DNA from: an uncultured Muribaculum sp.
Lineage (GTDB): Bacteria > Bacteroidota > Bacteroidia > Bacteroidales > Muribaculaceae
DNA length: 64,000 bases
Direction of reading: 5' to 3'
Assembly: GCF_910583865.1 (NCBI RefSeq)
Contig: NZ_CAJTYX010000011.1
Location: 1 to 64,000, forward strand
Below, in pieces: positions 36,045 to 46,600 of this stretch; position 1 is the first letter of the stretch; every line of letters begins with the position of its first letter. The position numbers and the translations under genes are program-made. A model generated the notes under the pieces. The model had not been told where the DNA came from. It saw only the letters and a list, made by a program, of their open reading frames with translations, and searched no databases.

Positions 36045-36926
36045 ATGAAACAGACTTTATCCAACGACCTGCTTACGGTCACGATAGACACTTTCGGTGC
36101 CGAGCTGCAGAGCATAGTGAATAACCGCATCGGCCATGAATATCTCTGGCAGGGAGACAAGAGATTCTGGGGACGCCGCTCTCCGGTGCTTTTCCCGATA
36201 GTCGGTTCGGTGTGGAACGGACATTACCGCATGGATGGCCGGGAGTTTGCCCTCGGCCAGCATGGATTCGCTCGCGACCGCGAGTTTGAGATCATGCCTG
36301 ATACCCCGGACGACGAGGCATGGTTCATGCTTGTGTCGGATGAAAGTACCATGCAGCTCTATCCGCGACGTTTCCGTCTTGAAATCGGCTACCGCTTGCA
36401 GGAGGCGCGCCTTACGGTGATGTGGCGCGTGGTAAATCTCGACGACAAGGAGATGTGCTTCCAGATCGGCGCTCATCCGGCCTTCAACTATCCGGATTTC
36501 AACGCGGCCGATCCGGTGCATGGCTATTTCGGCTTCGACGGCGCATCACTTCAAACGCAGTTGATAGCCGAAAAGGGTTGCGTGGGCGATGCCACCGCTC
36601 CTGTGGCGCTCGATGCAGAGGATATGCTGCCTATAGAGGGTGACACTTTCCGCAACGATGCCATTGTGCTTGCCGACGGCCAGGTGCACCGCGTGTCTAT
36701 GCTCGACAAGAATCGTGCGCCTTATCTGTCGGTACTCTTTCAGGCTCCTCTGGTGGGTCTGTGGTCGCCTTCCGGCGAGGCTCCGTTCGTGTGCATAGAG
36801 CCGTGGTGGGGCCGGTGCGACCGTGTTGGCTTCGACGGCGATTTCTCTGCCCGCGATTACGTGAACACCCTCGCTCCCTCCGCCACCTTCTCCGCCTCCT
36901 ACCTCGTCATCTTCGACAACTTCTAA
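36045..36926 (+). CDS. Aldose 1-epimerase family protein
   Basis: 293 aa. The galactose mutarotase-like fold is indicated by TVTIDTFGAELQSI, LWQGDKRFWGRRSPVLFP, the His-bearing FQIGAHPAFNYP and CIEPWWG near the end. Members equilibrate alpha and beta hexose anomers; the substrate for this subgroup is uncertain. No Met is available between residue 1 and the conserved core, so the start is well fixed, and with the promoter above the mRNA appears leaderless. Confidence 0.92.
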   Translation: MKQTLSNDLLTVTIDTFGAELQSIVNNRIGHEYLWQGDKRFWGRRSPVLFPIVGSVWNGHYRMDGREFALGQHGFARDREFEIMPDTPDDEAWFMLVSDESTMQLYPRRFRLEIGYRLQEARLTVMWRVVNLDDKEMCFQIGAHPAFNYPDFNAADPVHGYFGFDGASLQTQLIAEKGCVGDATAPVALDAEDMLPIEGDTFRNDAIVLADGQVHRVSMLDKNRAPYLSVLFQAPLVGLWSPSGEAPFVCIEPWWGRCDRVGFDGDFSARDYVNTLAPSATFSASYLVIFDNF

Positions 36927-36953
36927 CGCAACCTCTAAGGTCTTGGCGTGCGC

Positions 36954-36983
36954 TTGGATTTTTTACGAAAAGCAGTAACTTTG
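36954..36983 (+). promoter_or_regulatory. Promoter of small lipoprotein gene
   Basis: TTGG (36954-36957), 18-nt spacer, TAACTTTG (36976-36983), about 60 nt ahead of the start at 37046. The leader contains a TTTAACGTTTAAA near-palindrome. Confidence 0.55.
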
Positions 36984-37045
36984 CGGATGCGAGACAAAAA
37001 AAGGTCATGATGACTTTAACGTTTAAAGTACTTGGTGAGTAATCA

Positions 37046-37444
37046 ATGAAGCGACTTTTTACAGCGGCGTTGACGCTGATGGTGTTGGCGGCATGCGGCG
37101 GCTTATCGAATAAGGCAAAGCGGATTGCAGGTACGTACTGCAATACTTCCGTGTCCGACGAGGTGCCGGTGTTCGAACTTAACCGTGACGGTACGTGTGT
37201 GATGCGTGCCATACGTCCCGACGTCCTTACAATATCCGTACGCGGTACATGGAACGTAATCGACGACACGCTGGTCATCCACCATGACCTTGCCACCGTA
37301 CAGGCCGAGGGTGACACGTCGCTTGTAGGGACGGTGGCTCCGGAATTCAAGGCCGAGGTCGTCGGGCATAGCGATTATTCCCTGACACTGTTGCGCGACG
37401 GTATTGAATATGAATATATAAGGCATAACTCCGCAGCCAAGTAA
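37046..37444 (+). CDS. Small lipoprotein of unknown function
   Basis: 132 aa. Signal peptide with lipobox LAAC (Cys17) followed by GGL. The mature part looks like a small beta-barrel or sandwich: GTYCNTS, FELNRDGTCVMRAI, GTWNVIDDTLVIHHDL, SLTLLRDGIEYEYIR, a pattern seen in lipocalin-like lipoproteins that weigh response against composition (GTW...DDTL). No family can be named with confidence. A second small lipoprotein gene starts 14 bp later. Confidence 0.8.
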   Translation: MKRLFTAALTLMVLAACGGLSNKAKRIAGTYCNTSVSDEVPVFELNRDGTCVMRAIRPDVLTISVRGTWNVIDDTLVIHHDLATVQAEGDTSLVGTVAPEFKAEVVGHSDYSLTLLRDGIEYEYIRHNSAAK

Positions 37445-37458
37445 ATTGTGGTTTGAGT

Positions 37459-37953
37459 ATGGAAAAGCAGTTACATATACTATATAAGGCGATGGCCGTC
37501 ATGGCGGCTGTCATGATATTCTCTGTCATGTCCACGTCATGTTCCGCCCCTTCCGTAGCGGAGCAGAAAATCGATCTTGACCAGGCGCAGGCCCTGATAG
37601 ATCGCTCGGACTACCGCAGTGCCCGGAGCATCTGCGACGAGATCAGAGAGTTGCAGGCGAAAGGCAAAGAACGTGACGCCAATGTGCTTGGCCGCTTGTC
37701 GATACTCTACATGAAGCTTTCAGATGCCGTAGGCCATGAGGAGAACGTGGAGTATGCCTACCAATGTTTCCTGGAGGCTTATTCCGCCGACAGTGTCGCA
37801 GCACAGGAGTATTATAGCTCCCTCGGGATAGACGATATGCCCCAGGGGGTGCTTCTTGCGGGAATAGTGCGCAATGCCATAAAGATGCCCGACACCATAG
37901 AGGCAGCCGATTCGGTGGTCAGTGTCATTGCGGACACAATGGTTGCCGAATAA
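37459..37953 (+). CDS. Small helical lipoprotein of unknown function
   Basis: 164 aa from the ATG at 37459. Lipobox-like STSC (Cys28) after a hydrophobic stretch. The mature protein is helical with TPR-like character (QAQALIDRSDYRSARSICDEIRELQAKG, LSILYMKLSDAVGHEENVEYAYQCFLEAY). No catalytic motif. It sits between another lipoprotein and the SUI1-like gene, probably in one transcript. Confidence 0.8.
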   Translation: MEKQLHILYKAMAVMAAVMIFSVMSTSCSAPSVAEQKIDLDQAQALIDRSDYRSARSICDEIRELQAKGKERDANVLGRLSILYMKLSDAVGHEENVEYAYQCFLEAYSADSVAAQEYYSSLGIDDMPQGVLLAGIVRNAIKMPDTIEAADSVVSVIADTMVAE

Positions 37954-37990
37954 ACGTTTAATCCGAATTCTCCTCACACTACATATTCCC

Positions 37991-38362
37991 ATGGCTGAAG
38001 ATTTCCGCGACGCGCTGCGCGCATTGCTTCCCGACGGCGGCGATTCCTCGCTGCCGGAAGAAAACGTCGCTACAATGGCGACAGATGATGCCGTTCCATC
38101 CGATAGCGACCGGTGCAAATCCAGGCCGCGTCTTGATATCTTTTTCGAGAAAAAAGGGCGTGGCGGCAAGAAGGCGACGATAGTCGCCGGTTTCCCCGAC
38201 GATATGTCCGATGAGGAGATCTCGGCGCTTGCCTCGCGGCTTAAGCAGAGGCTTGGCGCGGGAGGATCGTCGCGCGGAGGGGAGATTCTCATACAGGGTG
38301 ACAGACGTTCCGATCTGCGCGGTGTCCTCGAATCCCTCGGATGGAAGGTGAGGGTATGTTGA
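37991..38362 (+). CDS. SUI1/YciH-family translation factor
   Basis: 123 aa from the ATG at 37991. Residues about 48-123 form the SUI1/eIF1-like domain (LDIFFEKKGRGGKKATIVAGF, KQRLGAGGSSRGGEILIQGD, LESLGWKVRVC). The bacterial YciH family affects start-codon or initiator fidelity. An acidic N-terminal extension precedes the domain. The last 7 nt overlap the start of the AddA-like gene. Confidence 0.92.
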   Translation: MAEDFRDALRALLPDGGDSSLPEENVATMATDDAVPSDSDRCKSRPRLDIFFEKKGRGGKKATIVAGFPDDMSDEEISALASRLKQRLGAGGSSRGGEILIQGDRRSDLRGVLESLGWKVRVC

Positions 38363-41300
38363 AGATTCACAAAGCATCGGCAGGGTCGGGAAAGACATTC
38401 ACGCTTACCGGAAGCTATATCAAACTGCTGCTCGGCGAGAAACAGCCCGGCGGCTCCTACCGATTGTCACGCGGCGTTAACCGCCACCGTGCCATCCTCG
38501 CGATAACGTTCACCAACAAGGCCACCGAGGAGATGAAGGCCCGTATCGTGAGCCAGCTCGCCCTGCTGGCGGACCCCCGTGGCAAAAGCCCATATCGAGA
38601 CAGCCTCTGTTCAGACCTGCATTGCTCGTCGGCGGAGCTTAGCGCACAGGCACGCAAGGCGCTCAACGCCTTGCTGGTCGACTTCGGCAACTTCAACATA
38701 AGCACCATCGACGCGTTTTTCCAGACAGTGCTCCGCACGTTCGCCCGCGAGGCCAACCTGTCGGGAAATTACGAAGTGGAACTGGATGACCAACAGGCAG
38801 TCTATATGGGTGTCAATGCTATGCTTTCGTCGCTCGGCATGTCGGAGGGGGATGCGTCAGACGACGGTAAACGCCGGCGGCAGCTCATGTCGTGGCTCCG
38901 GCAATACATGATACAGAAGCTCGACGAAGGAAATTCGTTCAACATATTCGTGCGCGACAGCAAGATAACCGCCGACCTCGTGGGGTATATAAAGAAAGCC
39001 CTCAACGAGACCTACAAGCTGAACGCCTCCACGATAATGGCTTATCTGGAGGATCCGGAGCATATCGTGCGCTTCAGTTCCTCGCTGGAGAGGTGCTACC
39101 GCAGGTGCCGCAAGCGTCTCATGGAGGAGGCCGACGCGACGGTCCGGCTGCTTGAGAGCAACGGCGTGCTTGAAGGCGTGCACAAGAATGTCAGAGGGCC
39201 TTTCCTGAAATGGCAGGCGGGAGATGTCGACGTGCGCAAGGACCTTACCGCCACTGTCAGGAAAGCTGCGGAAGATCCGCTGGCATATTTCACCAAGGCT
39301 TACAAGAATACGCCTTCCGACCTCGTGGGCGCTGTCGGGCAGCTCGCTTCCGACGCCATTGCGTCGTGGGGCGACATGCGCATGCTGTTGGTGCTGAGGG
39401 CCAACATATTCCATATGGGGATAATCGGCGAGGTGGAGCGGCGTACCGCCGAGGTGCAGCGCGAGAACAACGCGATACTGCTCGGCGATACCGGCACGAT
39501 ACTGCGCACGATCATCAACCAGGAGGAGGCTCCGTTCATCTATGAGCGCCTTGGCATGAGGCTGCGCCATTTCCTTATCGATGAGTTCCAGGACACGTCG
39601 CGCCTTCAGTGGCTAAACCTCAGCCCGTTGGTCAAGGAGTCGTTGGCCACGGGCAACGACAACCTCATCATCGGCGACGAGAAGCAGGCCATCTACCGTT
39701 TCCGCAACTCCGATCCGTCGCTCATCATCAAGGATGTGCCGGAGGAGTTCGCCCGCGAGTGTGAGATGCACGGCAACGTGATAGAGGAGAACACCAACTG
39801 GCGAAGCGCGAGGGAGATAGTGCAGTTCAACAATACGGTGTTCCTGTCGTTGGCCCGGCAGCTCGGCCTGGGCGACATATATGCCAACGTTGCGCAGAAG
39901 GTGCGCCATACCGACATGGACGGTTATGTGGAGTTCACGCCTTTCGGTGAGGAGACTCAGAGCCTCGACAGGATGGTCGGCCATATTGTGCGCCAGCTGG
40001 GGTCGGGCTACAGGCAGAGCGACATAGCCGTGCTCTGCGCCCGTCGCTCGGAGTGTGGCGAGGTGGTGGCGCGGCTGCTGCGTGCCAAGGAGGAGGGCGG
40101 TGACGGACCGCTGTCGCGGCTGCAGATCATCACCGACGAGGCCCTTGTCGTTGGCAACGCCCCGTCGGTAAGGCAGATAGTGGGTGTGCTTCGGTATGTC
40201 GACACGCATGTGTCGCTGACCCACTCAGGGCGGCCCGACACGACAGGCGCCGAAATCATCAACCGTTTCGAGTTTTTCAGGGCAATGGGCCATACGCCCC
40301 GTGAGGCCATGGGGATGGCTTTCTCCGACGAAGGCAACGAGGCCGACCGCGCTGCGCTGGAAGCCGCGCAGATGGAGTGCATCAATGTGCCGTCGATCGT
40401 GGAGCGCATAGTGGCGCGCTGCATAAGCCCGGAGGCGTGCCGCGATGAAAACCTTTACATCACGGCATTCCAGGATATGGTGGTCGACTTCTGCGCGCAC
40501 GGCAACGCCGACCTCCATTCCTTCATGAAGTGGTGGGATGAGAAGGGGTGCACGCGCAGCCTTTCTGTGCCCGAGGGTGTCGACGGCATCCGTGTGATGA
40601 CCATACATAAGTCGAAAGGGTTGGAATTCGCGTGTGTCCACGTGCCATTGCTTGGCGGTTCGCTGAGCAGTCCCGACAACATGATGTGGGTGTCGACGCG
40701 CGACGAAGCCACGGGCGAACTGCCAGCGATATTCCGCGGGCCGGAATTCGATCCCGCGGATGTGCCTCCGCTCATACCTCTCGGAGCTGCGACGGTGGGG
40801 AAGATACCTCAGTTTGCGGCGCAGTATGCCGAGGCCGTGCGCGACGAGAGCATCGACCGTCTCAACCAGGTGTATGTGGCGTTCACGCGTGCGTCGCGCG
40901 AGCTGATAGTGGGCTACAGGGAGGAGAAGTCGGAAATCTCGGAGCGTCTGGAGGCGGCTTTCGCCGAGATGACACCGGATATGTGCGAGTCGGTCGAGCG
41001 CGGGCGTTCACTTCCGGAGGGCACGCTGATCGCGCTGAGCGACAAGCTTGAGCGTGTCGAGGTGTGCACGGATGAGGAAGGTGACACCGTGGAAGCCGAA
41101 GTGCTGAAAATCGGGAGGCCGGTCGGTGTCGACACTGACGTGGCGTGCGGTGACGGACTTGTGGAGATGCCCCCCTACTATAGCTACGACAATGAGGCGA
41201 TATGGGCCATGAGCCGCATCGAGGACATGGCGGACATGGAGCGCCCGCGTCAGCGCGGTATAGTGCTGCATGCGGTGATGGGCTACGTGCGTGATGCTTC

Positions 41301-41718
41301 CGACGTGGATCGGGCAGTGCTGCGCGCCAACATGCGCGGTATGGTCCCTCATGCCGAGATGGCCGACACGGTAGAGTTTTTGCGCGGGGCATTGTCGGAC
41401 ACGAGGGTACGGCGTTGGTTCGAGGGCTACAGGCGATTGCTGCGGGAGCGTACTCTTGCCGTGCGATGCGATGTTCGCGACCGCGGGTCGGGCGAGTCTA
41501 CCGGAGAGACCGAAGTGCGCCATTACCGTCCCGACCGCGTCGTATGGACCGCCGACGGCACTATCGAGGTGGTCGACTATAAGTTCGGCGACGAGGAGTC
41601 GTCGCGCTACCTCCGCCAGGTGCGCGGCTACATGCATCTTCTGCGCCGCCTTTACCCTAAAGTCCCCGTCAGAGGCTACCTCTGGTATCCCCTCTCCGCC
41701 ACAATCATCCCCTGTTGA
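38356..41718 (+). CDS. AddA-like UvrD/REP helicase with C-terminal nuclease
   Basis: 1120 aa from the ATG at 38356 (MLKIHKASAGSGKTFTL). Superfamily 1 motifs: Walker A ASAGSGKT, ITFTNKATEEMKARI, Walker B LIDEFQDTSRLQW, DEKQAIYRFRNSD, MTIHKSKGLEF and VYVAFTRASRELIVG. A C-terminal PD-(D/E)XK nuclease is indicated by RPDRVVW and VVDYKFGDEE. This is the AddA/RecB architecture for processing double-strand breaks. The partner AddB-like nuclease-helicase is not adjacent; downstream is an unrelated regulator. Confidence 0.93.
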   Translation: MLKIHKASAGSGKTFTLTGSYIKLLLGEKQPGGSYRLSRGVNRHRAILAITFTNKATEEMKARIVSQLALLADPRGKSPYRDSLCSDLHCSSAELSAQARKALNALLVDFGNFNISTIDAFFQTVLRTFAREANLSGNYEVELDDQQAVYMGVNAMLSSLGMSEGDASDDGKRRRQLMSWLRQYMIQKLDEGNSFNIFVRDSKITADLVGYIKKALNETYKLNASTIMAYLEDPEHIVRFSSSLERCYRRCRKRLMEEADATVRLLESNGVLEGVHKNVRGPFLKWQAGDVDVRKDLTATVRKAAEDPLAYFTKAYKNTPSDLVGAVGQLASDAIASWGDMRMLLVLRANIFHMGIIGEVERRTAEVQRENNAILLGDTGTILRTIINQEEAPFIYERLGMRLRHFLIDEFQDTSRLQWLNLSPLVKESLATGNDNLIIGDEKQAIYRFRNSDPSLIIKDVPEEFARECEMHGNVIEENTNWRSAREIVQFNNTVFLSLARQLGLGDIYANVAQKVRHTDMDGYVEFTPFGEETQSLDRMVGHIVRQLGSGYRQSDIAVLCARRSECGEVVARLLRAKEEGGDGPLSRLQIITDEALVVGNAPSVRQIVGVLRYVDTHVSLTHSGRPDTTGAEIINRFEFFRAMGHTPREAMGMAFSDEGNEADRAALEAAQMECINVPSIVERIVARCISPEACRDENLYITAFQDMVVDFCAHGNADLHSFMKWWDEKGCTRSLSVPEGVDGIRVMTIHKSKGLEFACVHVPLLGGSLSSPDNMMWVSTRDEATGELPAIFRGPEFDPADVPPLIPLGAATVGKIPQFAAQYAEAVRDESIDRLNQVYVAFTRASRELIVGYREEKSEISERLEAAFAEMTPDMCESVERGRSLPEGTLIALSDKLERVEVCTDEEGDTVEAEVLKIGRPVGVDTDVACGDGLVEMPPYYSYDNEAIWAMSRIEDMADMERPRQRGIVLHAVMGYVRDASDVDRAVLRANMRGMVPHAEMADTVEFLRGALSDTRVRRWFEGYRRLLRERTLAVRCDVRDRGSGESTGETEVRHYRPDRVVWTADGTIEVVDYKFGDEESSRYLRQVRGYMHLLRRLYPKVPVRGYLWYPLSATIIPC

Positions 41719-41741
41719 CAGCCACGGTCTATTTAAATAAA

Positions 41742-41774
41742 TTTGGCTTTGTATCCGACTTATTCGTATATTTG
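41742..41774 (+). promoter_or_regulatory. Promoter of TPR/AraC regulator
   Basis: TTTG (41742-41745), 21-nt spacer, TATATTTG (41767-41774): both elements fit the Bacteroides consensus, 43 nt before the start codon. Confidence 0.7.
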
Positions 41775-41816
41775 TAGAATAATGAATATTGACCTATCGG
41801 GAAAAGCTGTTTTAAC

Positions 41817-43469
41817 ATGAAGAACAATTGCAAGACATTCACATCCGGTCTCGCCTTACTGTTGGTACTACTGCTCTCCGGCGCAAGGACAGGCATATGT
41901 GCGGAAGCCGACAGATACGTGTACTCCTACATGCCGTCCGACAGCCTTTTTGAGGAAGGCCGTTCATTCTTGCTTGAGAAGCAGCGCCCCGACAGTGCAT
42001 TGTTGGCGTTCTCCATAGTATCGGACAGATATGACAATGGGATGGACAGTTCCGACAAGCTGCTGTGTGTCAGGGCACTCAATAATGTAGGCTTTATATA
42101 CCAGTATCACTACAATGACTATATACGTGCCTACGGGCTTTACCGCCGCATATTGGAACTTACCGACAGTACGGACTGCAATCAGGCATCGGTAAGAGCC
42201 AACGCATTGATAAACATAGGCAATATCTTCTATTCTTACTCTTCAAGGGATCTTTCGGGTGAATCGCTTGATTGTGCCAGACTGGCCTACCGTATGGCAC
42301 TTGACAATGCTGTCAGAGGTAAAGCCTATCAGCCTATGATGACGGCGTTTCATGCGTTGACATTGTTTTCCGATTATACCAAGTCGCCCGATGTACTGAT
42401 GTCGCTCATAGAATTGTACAAGAATCTTGATGTCCCTGCGGATACTCCGTTGAAGGGATTCAATGACAAACGCATTGAGATATTCGAGGCTGTCTCCACG
42501 AAGGATTATACGAAAGCTTATAAACTCCTTCAACAGCTTCCGGATCATATCGACACCGATGTAACCCCGGACTTGTATGTGTTCAATGCCCGGCGCGACC
42601 TTATCGAATTCTTAGTGTGGACAGGGAGGTATGATGAGGCGGCATCCGTCACGGAAGAAATGATCCGGTGTGCCGGTGAGAAGGGGAATCCCCTATGGGA
42701 GATGAATTTCCATTGGGTGCTCGCATCAATTCTTGACGAAACGGGCGATTCGACCGGAGCGGCCTCCCACCGTCTGCGCTGCTATCAGCTCAGTGACTCT
42801 ATCGCTCTGGCAAACAGACTCGATATGCTCCAGACCGAACGCTTCGCCAGCGACATAGAGATGTATAGCAATGAGGCAAGGAGGATATCAGAGGAAAAGC
42901 GCAGGCAGGGTATGTGGCTCGTTGCTGCCATAATCGCAGTTATAATAGTCTCTTTCACGTGCTTCCGGTTCATTGCCATGCACCGCAGGCTGAAGGAAAG
43001 CTACAAGGCATTGTTCGAGCGCCAACAGCAGCAGATCGGTTGCGATACAAAGTCCGGGCAGAATACTGCCGATTCTTCCCCGAAATATCCTGTCAATATA
43101 TCCGAGGATGAGTTGGCCGACATGAAGCGCCGCATTGAGCAGGTGATGGAGTCATCGGAAGAGATTTACACTCCGGAATTCTCGCTTGACGCCCTGGCCC
43201 GTCTCACGGATATACGTCCGCGCACATTGTCGGGTGTGCTATCCGAACTCTTCGGGAAGAATTTCTACGCGCTTTTGAACTTCTACAGGGTGGGGCGTGC
43301 ATGCCGCTATTTCAACGATACCGAGCACTATGGCGGCTATACCATAGAGGCGGTCTCCCGTCTGGTAGGCTACAAGTCGCGCTCCTCGTTTGTATTGGCG
43401 TTTAAAAATGTAACCGGCCTGAAACCAAGTGAATATCTCAAGATGGCGAGGGACAATGCGTCCGAATAG
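41817..43469 (+). CDS. Membrane-bound TPR/AraC-type transcriptional regulator
   Basis: 550 aa. Signal peptide (about 1-28), a periplasmic helical region with TPR-like repeats (about 40-340, e.g. NNVGFIYQYHYNDYIRAYGLYRRILEL), a transmembrane helix at about 365-385 (MWLVAAIIAVIIVSFTCF), and a cytoplasmic AraC-family DNA-binding domain at about 450-548 (LDALARLTDIRPRTLSGVLSELFG ... VSRLVGYKSRSSFVLAFKNVTG). This one-component type senses an envelope signal and regulates nearby genes. The GH85 gene follows, so it may control glycan degradation. Confidence 0.9.
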   Translation: MKNNCKTFTSGLALLLVLLLSGARTGICAEADRYVYSYMPSDSLFEEGRSFLLEKQRPDSALLAFSIVSDRYDNGMDSSDKLLCVRALNNVGFIYQYHYNDYIRAYGLYRRILELTDSTDCNQASVRANALINIGNIFYSYSSRDLSGESLDCARLAYRMALDNAVRGKAYQPMMTAFHALTLFSDYTKSPDVLMSLIELYKNLDVPADTPLKGFNDKRIEIFEAVSTKDYTKAYKLLQQLPDHIDTDVTPDLYVFNARRDLIEFLVWTGRYDEAASVTEEMIRCAGEKGNPLWEMNFHWVLASILDETGDSTGAASHRLRCYQLSDSIALANRLDMLQTERFASDIEMYSNEARRISEEKRRQGMWLVAAIIAVIIVSFTCFRFIAMHRRLKESYKALFERQQQQIGCDTKSGQNTADSSPKYPVNISEDELADMKRRIEQVMESSEEIYTPEFSLDALARLTDIRPRTLSGVLSELFGKNFYALLNFYRVGRACRYFNDTEHYGGYTIEAVSRLVGYKSRSSFVLAFKNVTGLKPSEYLKMARDNASE

Positions 43470-43555
43470 ACGCATTCATACATCTTTTCGGAACGTCTGC
43501 GTCCATGCGGACAGATGGGATGTCCTTTCATAGTGATATGATTTATTGCGGTCTG

Positions 43556-43563
43556 TAACTTTG
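43556..43563 (+). promoter_or_regulatory. Putative -7 box of GH85 gene
   Basis: TAACTTTG, matching TAnnTTTG, about 60 nt before the GH85 start. No -33 element is evident, as might be expected if an activator such as the upstream AraC-type protein is needed. Confidence 0.55.
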
Positions 43564-43622
43564 CGGTGAACGGTTTTTCACCGACACCTTATTAATTATA
43601 TACCGAATAAATCAATCAGATT

Positions 43623-46600
43623 ATGAATTTAAAAAGACTCGCCACGGTCGCGGCAGCGGCTGTAGTGGGGTTATCGGCTCTTAATGCGCAGCAGCCTTAC
43701 GGCGGATGCTGGCATCCGGACGATGTAAAAGACTGGAGTCCGGAGACCGACCCCGATGCACGTTTCAACAGGTCACGCGTTCCGCTGGCCAAGCGTTTCA
43801 AGGAATCGCCCATCATGAAAGCCAACGAATACCAGTGGTACGAGGGTGAACTCTGCAACGCCACTATCCTCTATCCCACATGTTCGCAATGTCCGTCGCA
43901 GGGCGATTATAATTTCACGGGCTACCAGCCTACCTACTGGCAGTATATGGATAAGCTCGTCTATTGGGCGGGTTCCGCTTCGGAAGGTATCATCATACCC
44001 CCTCCCGCACCTGTGGTCGATGCAGCACACGCCCAGGGCGTGAAGGTACTCGGGCAGATTTTCTTCCCTCCCACATACTACGGAGGCACCTACGACTGGG
44101 TGGTGCAGATGTGCACGAATGAGAACGGGTCATACGTGTATGCCAAAAAACTGTATGAAATCGCCGCCTACATGGGCTTCGACGGATGGTTTATCAACTC
44201 CGAGTCGGGAGGCCACAGCGGCTGGAACGGCTGGATTCGTGAATACATGAGCTATGCCGAGGCCGGAGGACAGCCGTGGATGGAGATCCAATGGTATGAC
44301 GCCCGCAACCTGGTGGATACCGAGAAGATGAAAACCCACATCAACACGTCGCAGTTCCTTGAATACGGTGCTGCCGGTGACCACCGCGACGAGGCTGAAA
44401 AGATCGGTTGCACCGTTGAGCAGACTTTCTCGAAGATCTATGCCGGCGTGCAGGTAGTGAATTCAGGTTATGACGGCTGGGGCGGCCAGCTCCGTGCAGC
44501 GATGCCCAAAGAGGGCCATGTCGGTTCGCTCGATCTCTTCTGTCCGGAGGAACGCCTGTGGAAAGACTGGGTGAAGAGCCTGCTCAACACTCCCGACAAT
44601 TGCGGCCAAAAGGCCTACGATGCTGTCAACGGCGTGTTCCGCTACGAGCAGAACATGTGGGTCAACGTCAAGGGAGATCCCTCGTATCTGACTCCGGAAA
44701 AGGAAACATCATGGCTCGATCCCACCCCAACATGGCCGGGACTGTCCAACGCCATGTGTGAGCGTTCGGCCATACAGAGCATGCCCTTCACCAGTTCGAT
44801 GTGTGTCGGCGTGGGCAAGCACCGTTTCGTGCATGGCAAGAAACGTGCCACACGCGACTGGTATCACTCGGGCGTGCAGTCGGTGCTCCCGACATGGCGC
44901 TGGTGGATAGAGAACCGTGGCGAGCTGAAAGTGGCTGTCGACTGGGACGATGCATGGAACGTAGGGTCGAGCTTCAAGATTTCAGGCACGCTGTCGGCGG
45001 GCGACCATCTGATGCGTCTCTACAAGACCATGATTCCCGTGGCCGCAGGCGGCACTCTGAGAGTAGTCTACAAGGGTGGCAAAGGCGTCGTGCTCGAAGC
45101 CCGTCTCTCCACCGAAAGCTCCGTGAACCCCGACGTGACACTACAGCCGGCATCGGTAAAGCAGGAAAACGGATGGGACATAGCCGAATATGACCTCTCC
45201 AGCCTCACGGGAAAGACCATCTACATGATCGCCCTCAACATCAAGGCTGAGAAGGCTAATCCCGACTTCTCGATGAACCTCGGCGAACTCGCCGTGCTCC
45301 CCGCAGGATATGCTCCCGAGGCACTGAAGGTCACTAATTTCACTACCACCTCCACTCTCGGCGAAGGGAAGAACGACCTGCGCCTTTTCTGGAACTTCGA
45401 CTGGAGCGACGATTTCGACCATTTCGACATATATATCAAGGATGGCAGCGGCATAAGCACACTCGTTGGCCAGACACGCGGCGAGGCATTCTACGTGCCG
45501 GCGTTTGACAGGCATGCCAATGACGGCGAGATACTCGTGCGTCTGGAGGCCGTGATGAAAAACGGTGAATCGTATGCAGTGGGCGAGCTTAATCCCAAAT
45601 ATCCTCAGACCGGTGTCCCCGTAGTGACTCTGTTGCTCGACAAGAGCTATATCAAGGCAGGCGAGACGGCTACGATCACGGCACGCGGTACCGGCAATCC
45701 ATCCGGATTTGAATGGGTACTTCCCGAAGGGCTTGAATTCGCCGACGGGACATCAGCTACCTCCAATCCGGTGAAAGTAAAGGCTACAGCCAACGGACGC
45801 CACGTGCTTACCGTAAAGGCCACTAATGAAGCAGGAACTTCCTCGACCGAAATCCAGGCTATCGACGTGCTGTCGGACGAAGAGTATGCCAAGGTGGAGA
45901 ATGTGGTGCTCGGCAAGACCGTGGTGGATTTCAGCGGCTCGACCAACACCACCGAGACCCCCGAGCGCATAATCGACGGTGTGGCCAAGCCCGGCGATGC
46001 ATCGCAGAAGTGGTGTAACGTGAGCGCCGAGAACTGGGTGGTGTTCGACCTTGAGAACGCATACCGCATCTACGGCTTCAAGATCTACGACTGCAACTAC
46101 GGTCCGGAGAGCGGCGACCAGATCCGCAACTATAAGATAGCCCTTTCCGATGACGGATTGACATGGACCAATGTCGTGGAGGAGAACGAGGTTTCGGACC
46201 AAGCCCTCAAGAGCGCGTTCATAGCTCCGGTAAAGGCACGCTTCGTCAAGCTTATTCCCGAGGTACAGGGCACGATGCGCATATGGGAATTCGAGGTGTA
46301 CGGCATCGATGACACGAAGTTTAACATTTCCGTAGATAACGAACTTGCGCTCGACATAAACGGCAAGGGTGACATAATTGTAGCATACGACCTTAACGGC
46401 GACAAGCGCGAGGCCAACTTCGGCTGTACCGCTACGACCGGCTCCAATCTCGTGGAACTCGGAAATATTGTCGAGGATAAGGTCAATTCCCGTTTCGTGG
46501 TTCCCGTCAAGTCGGGCAACAATATCGGACGTTGCGAGATAGAGGTGCGCCTCACCAACGGCACGTCATACAAGATAGGCAAGGTAAAGGTGTCGATCGA

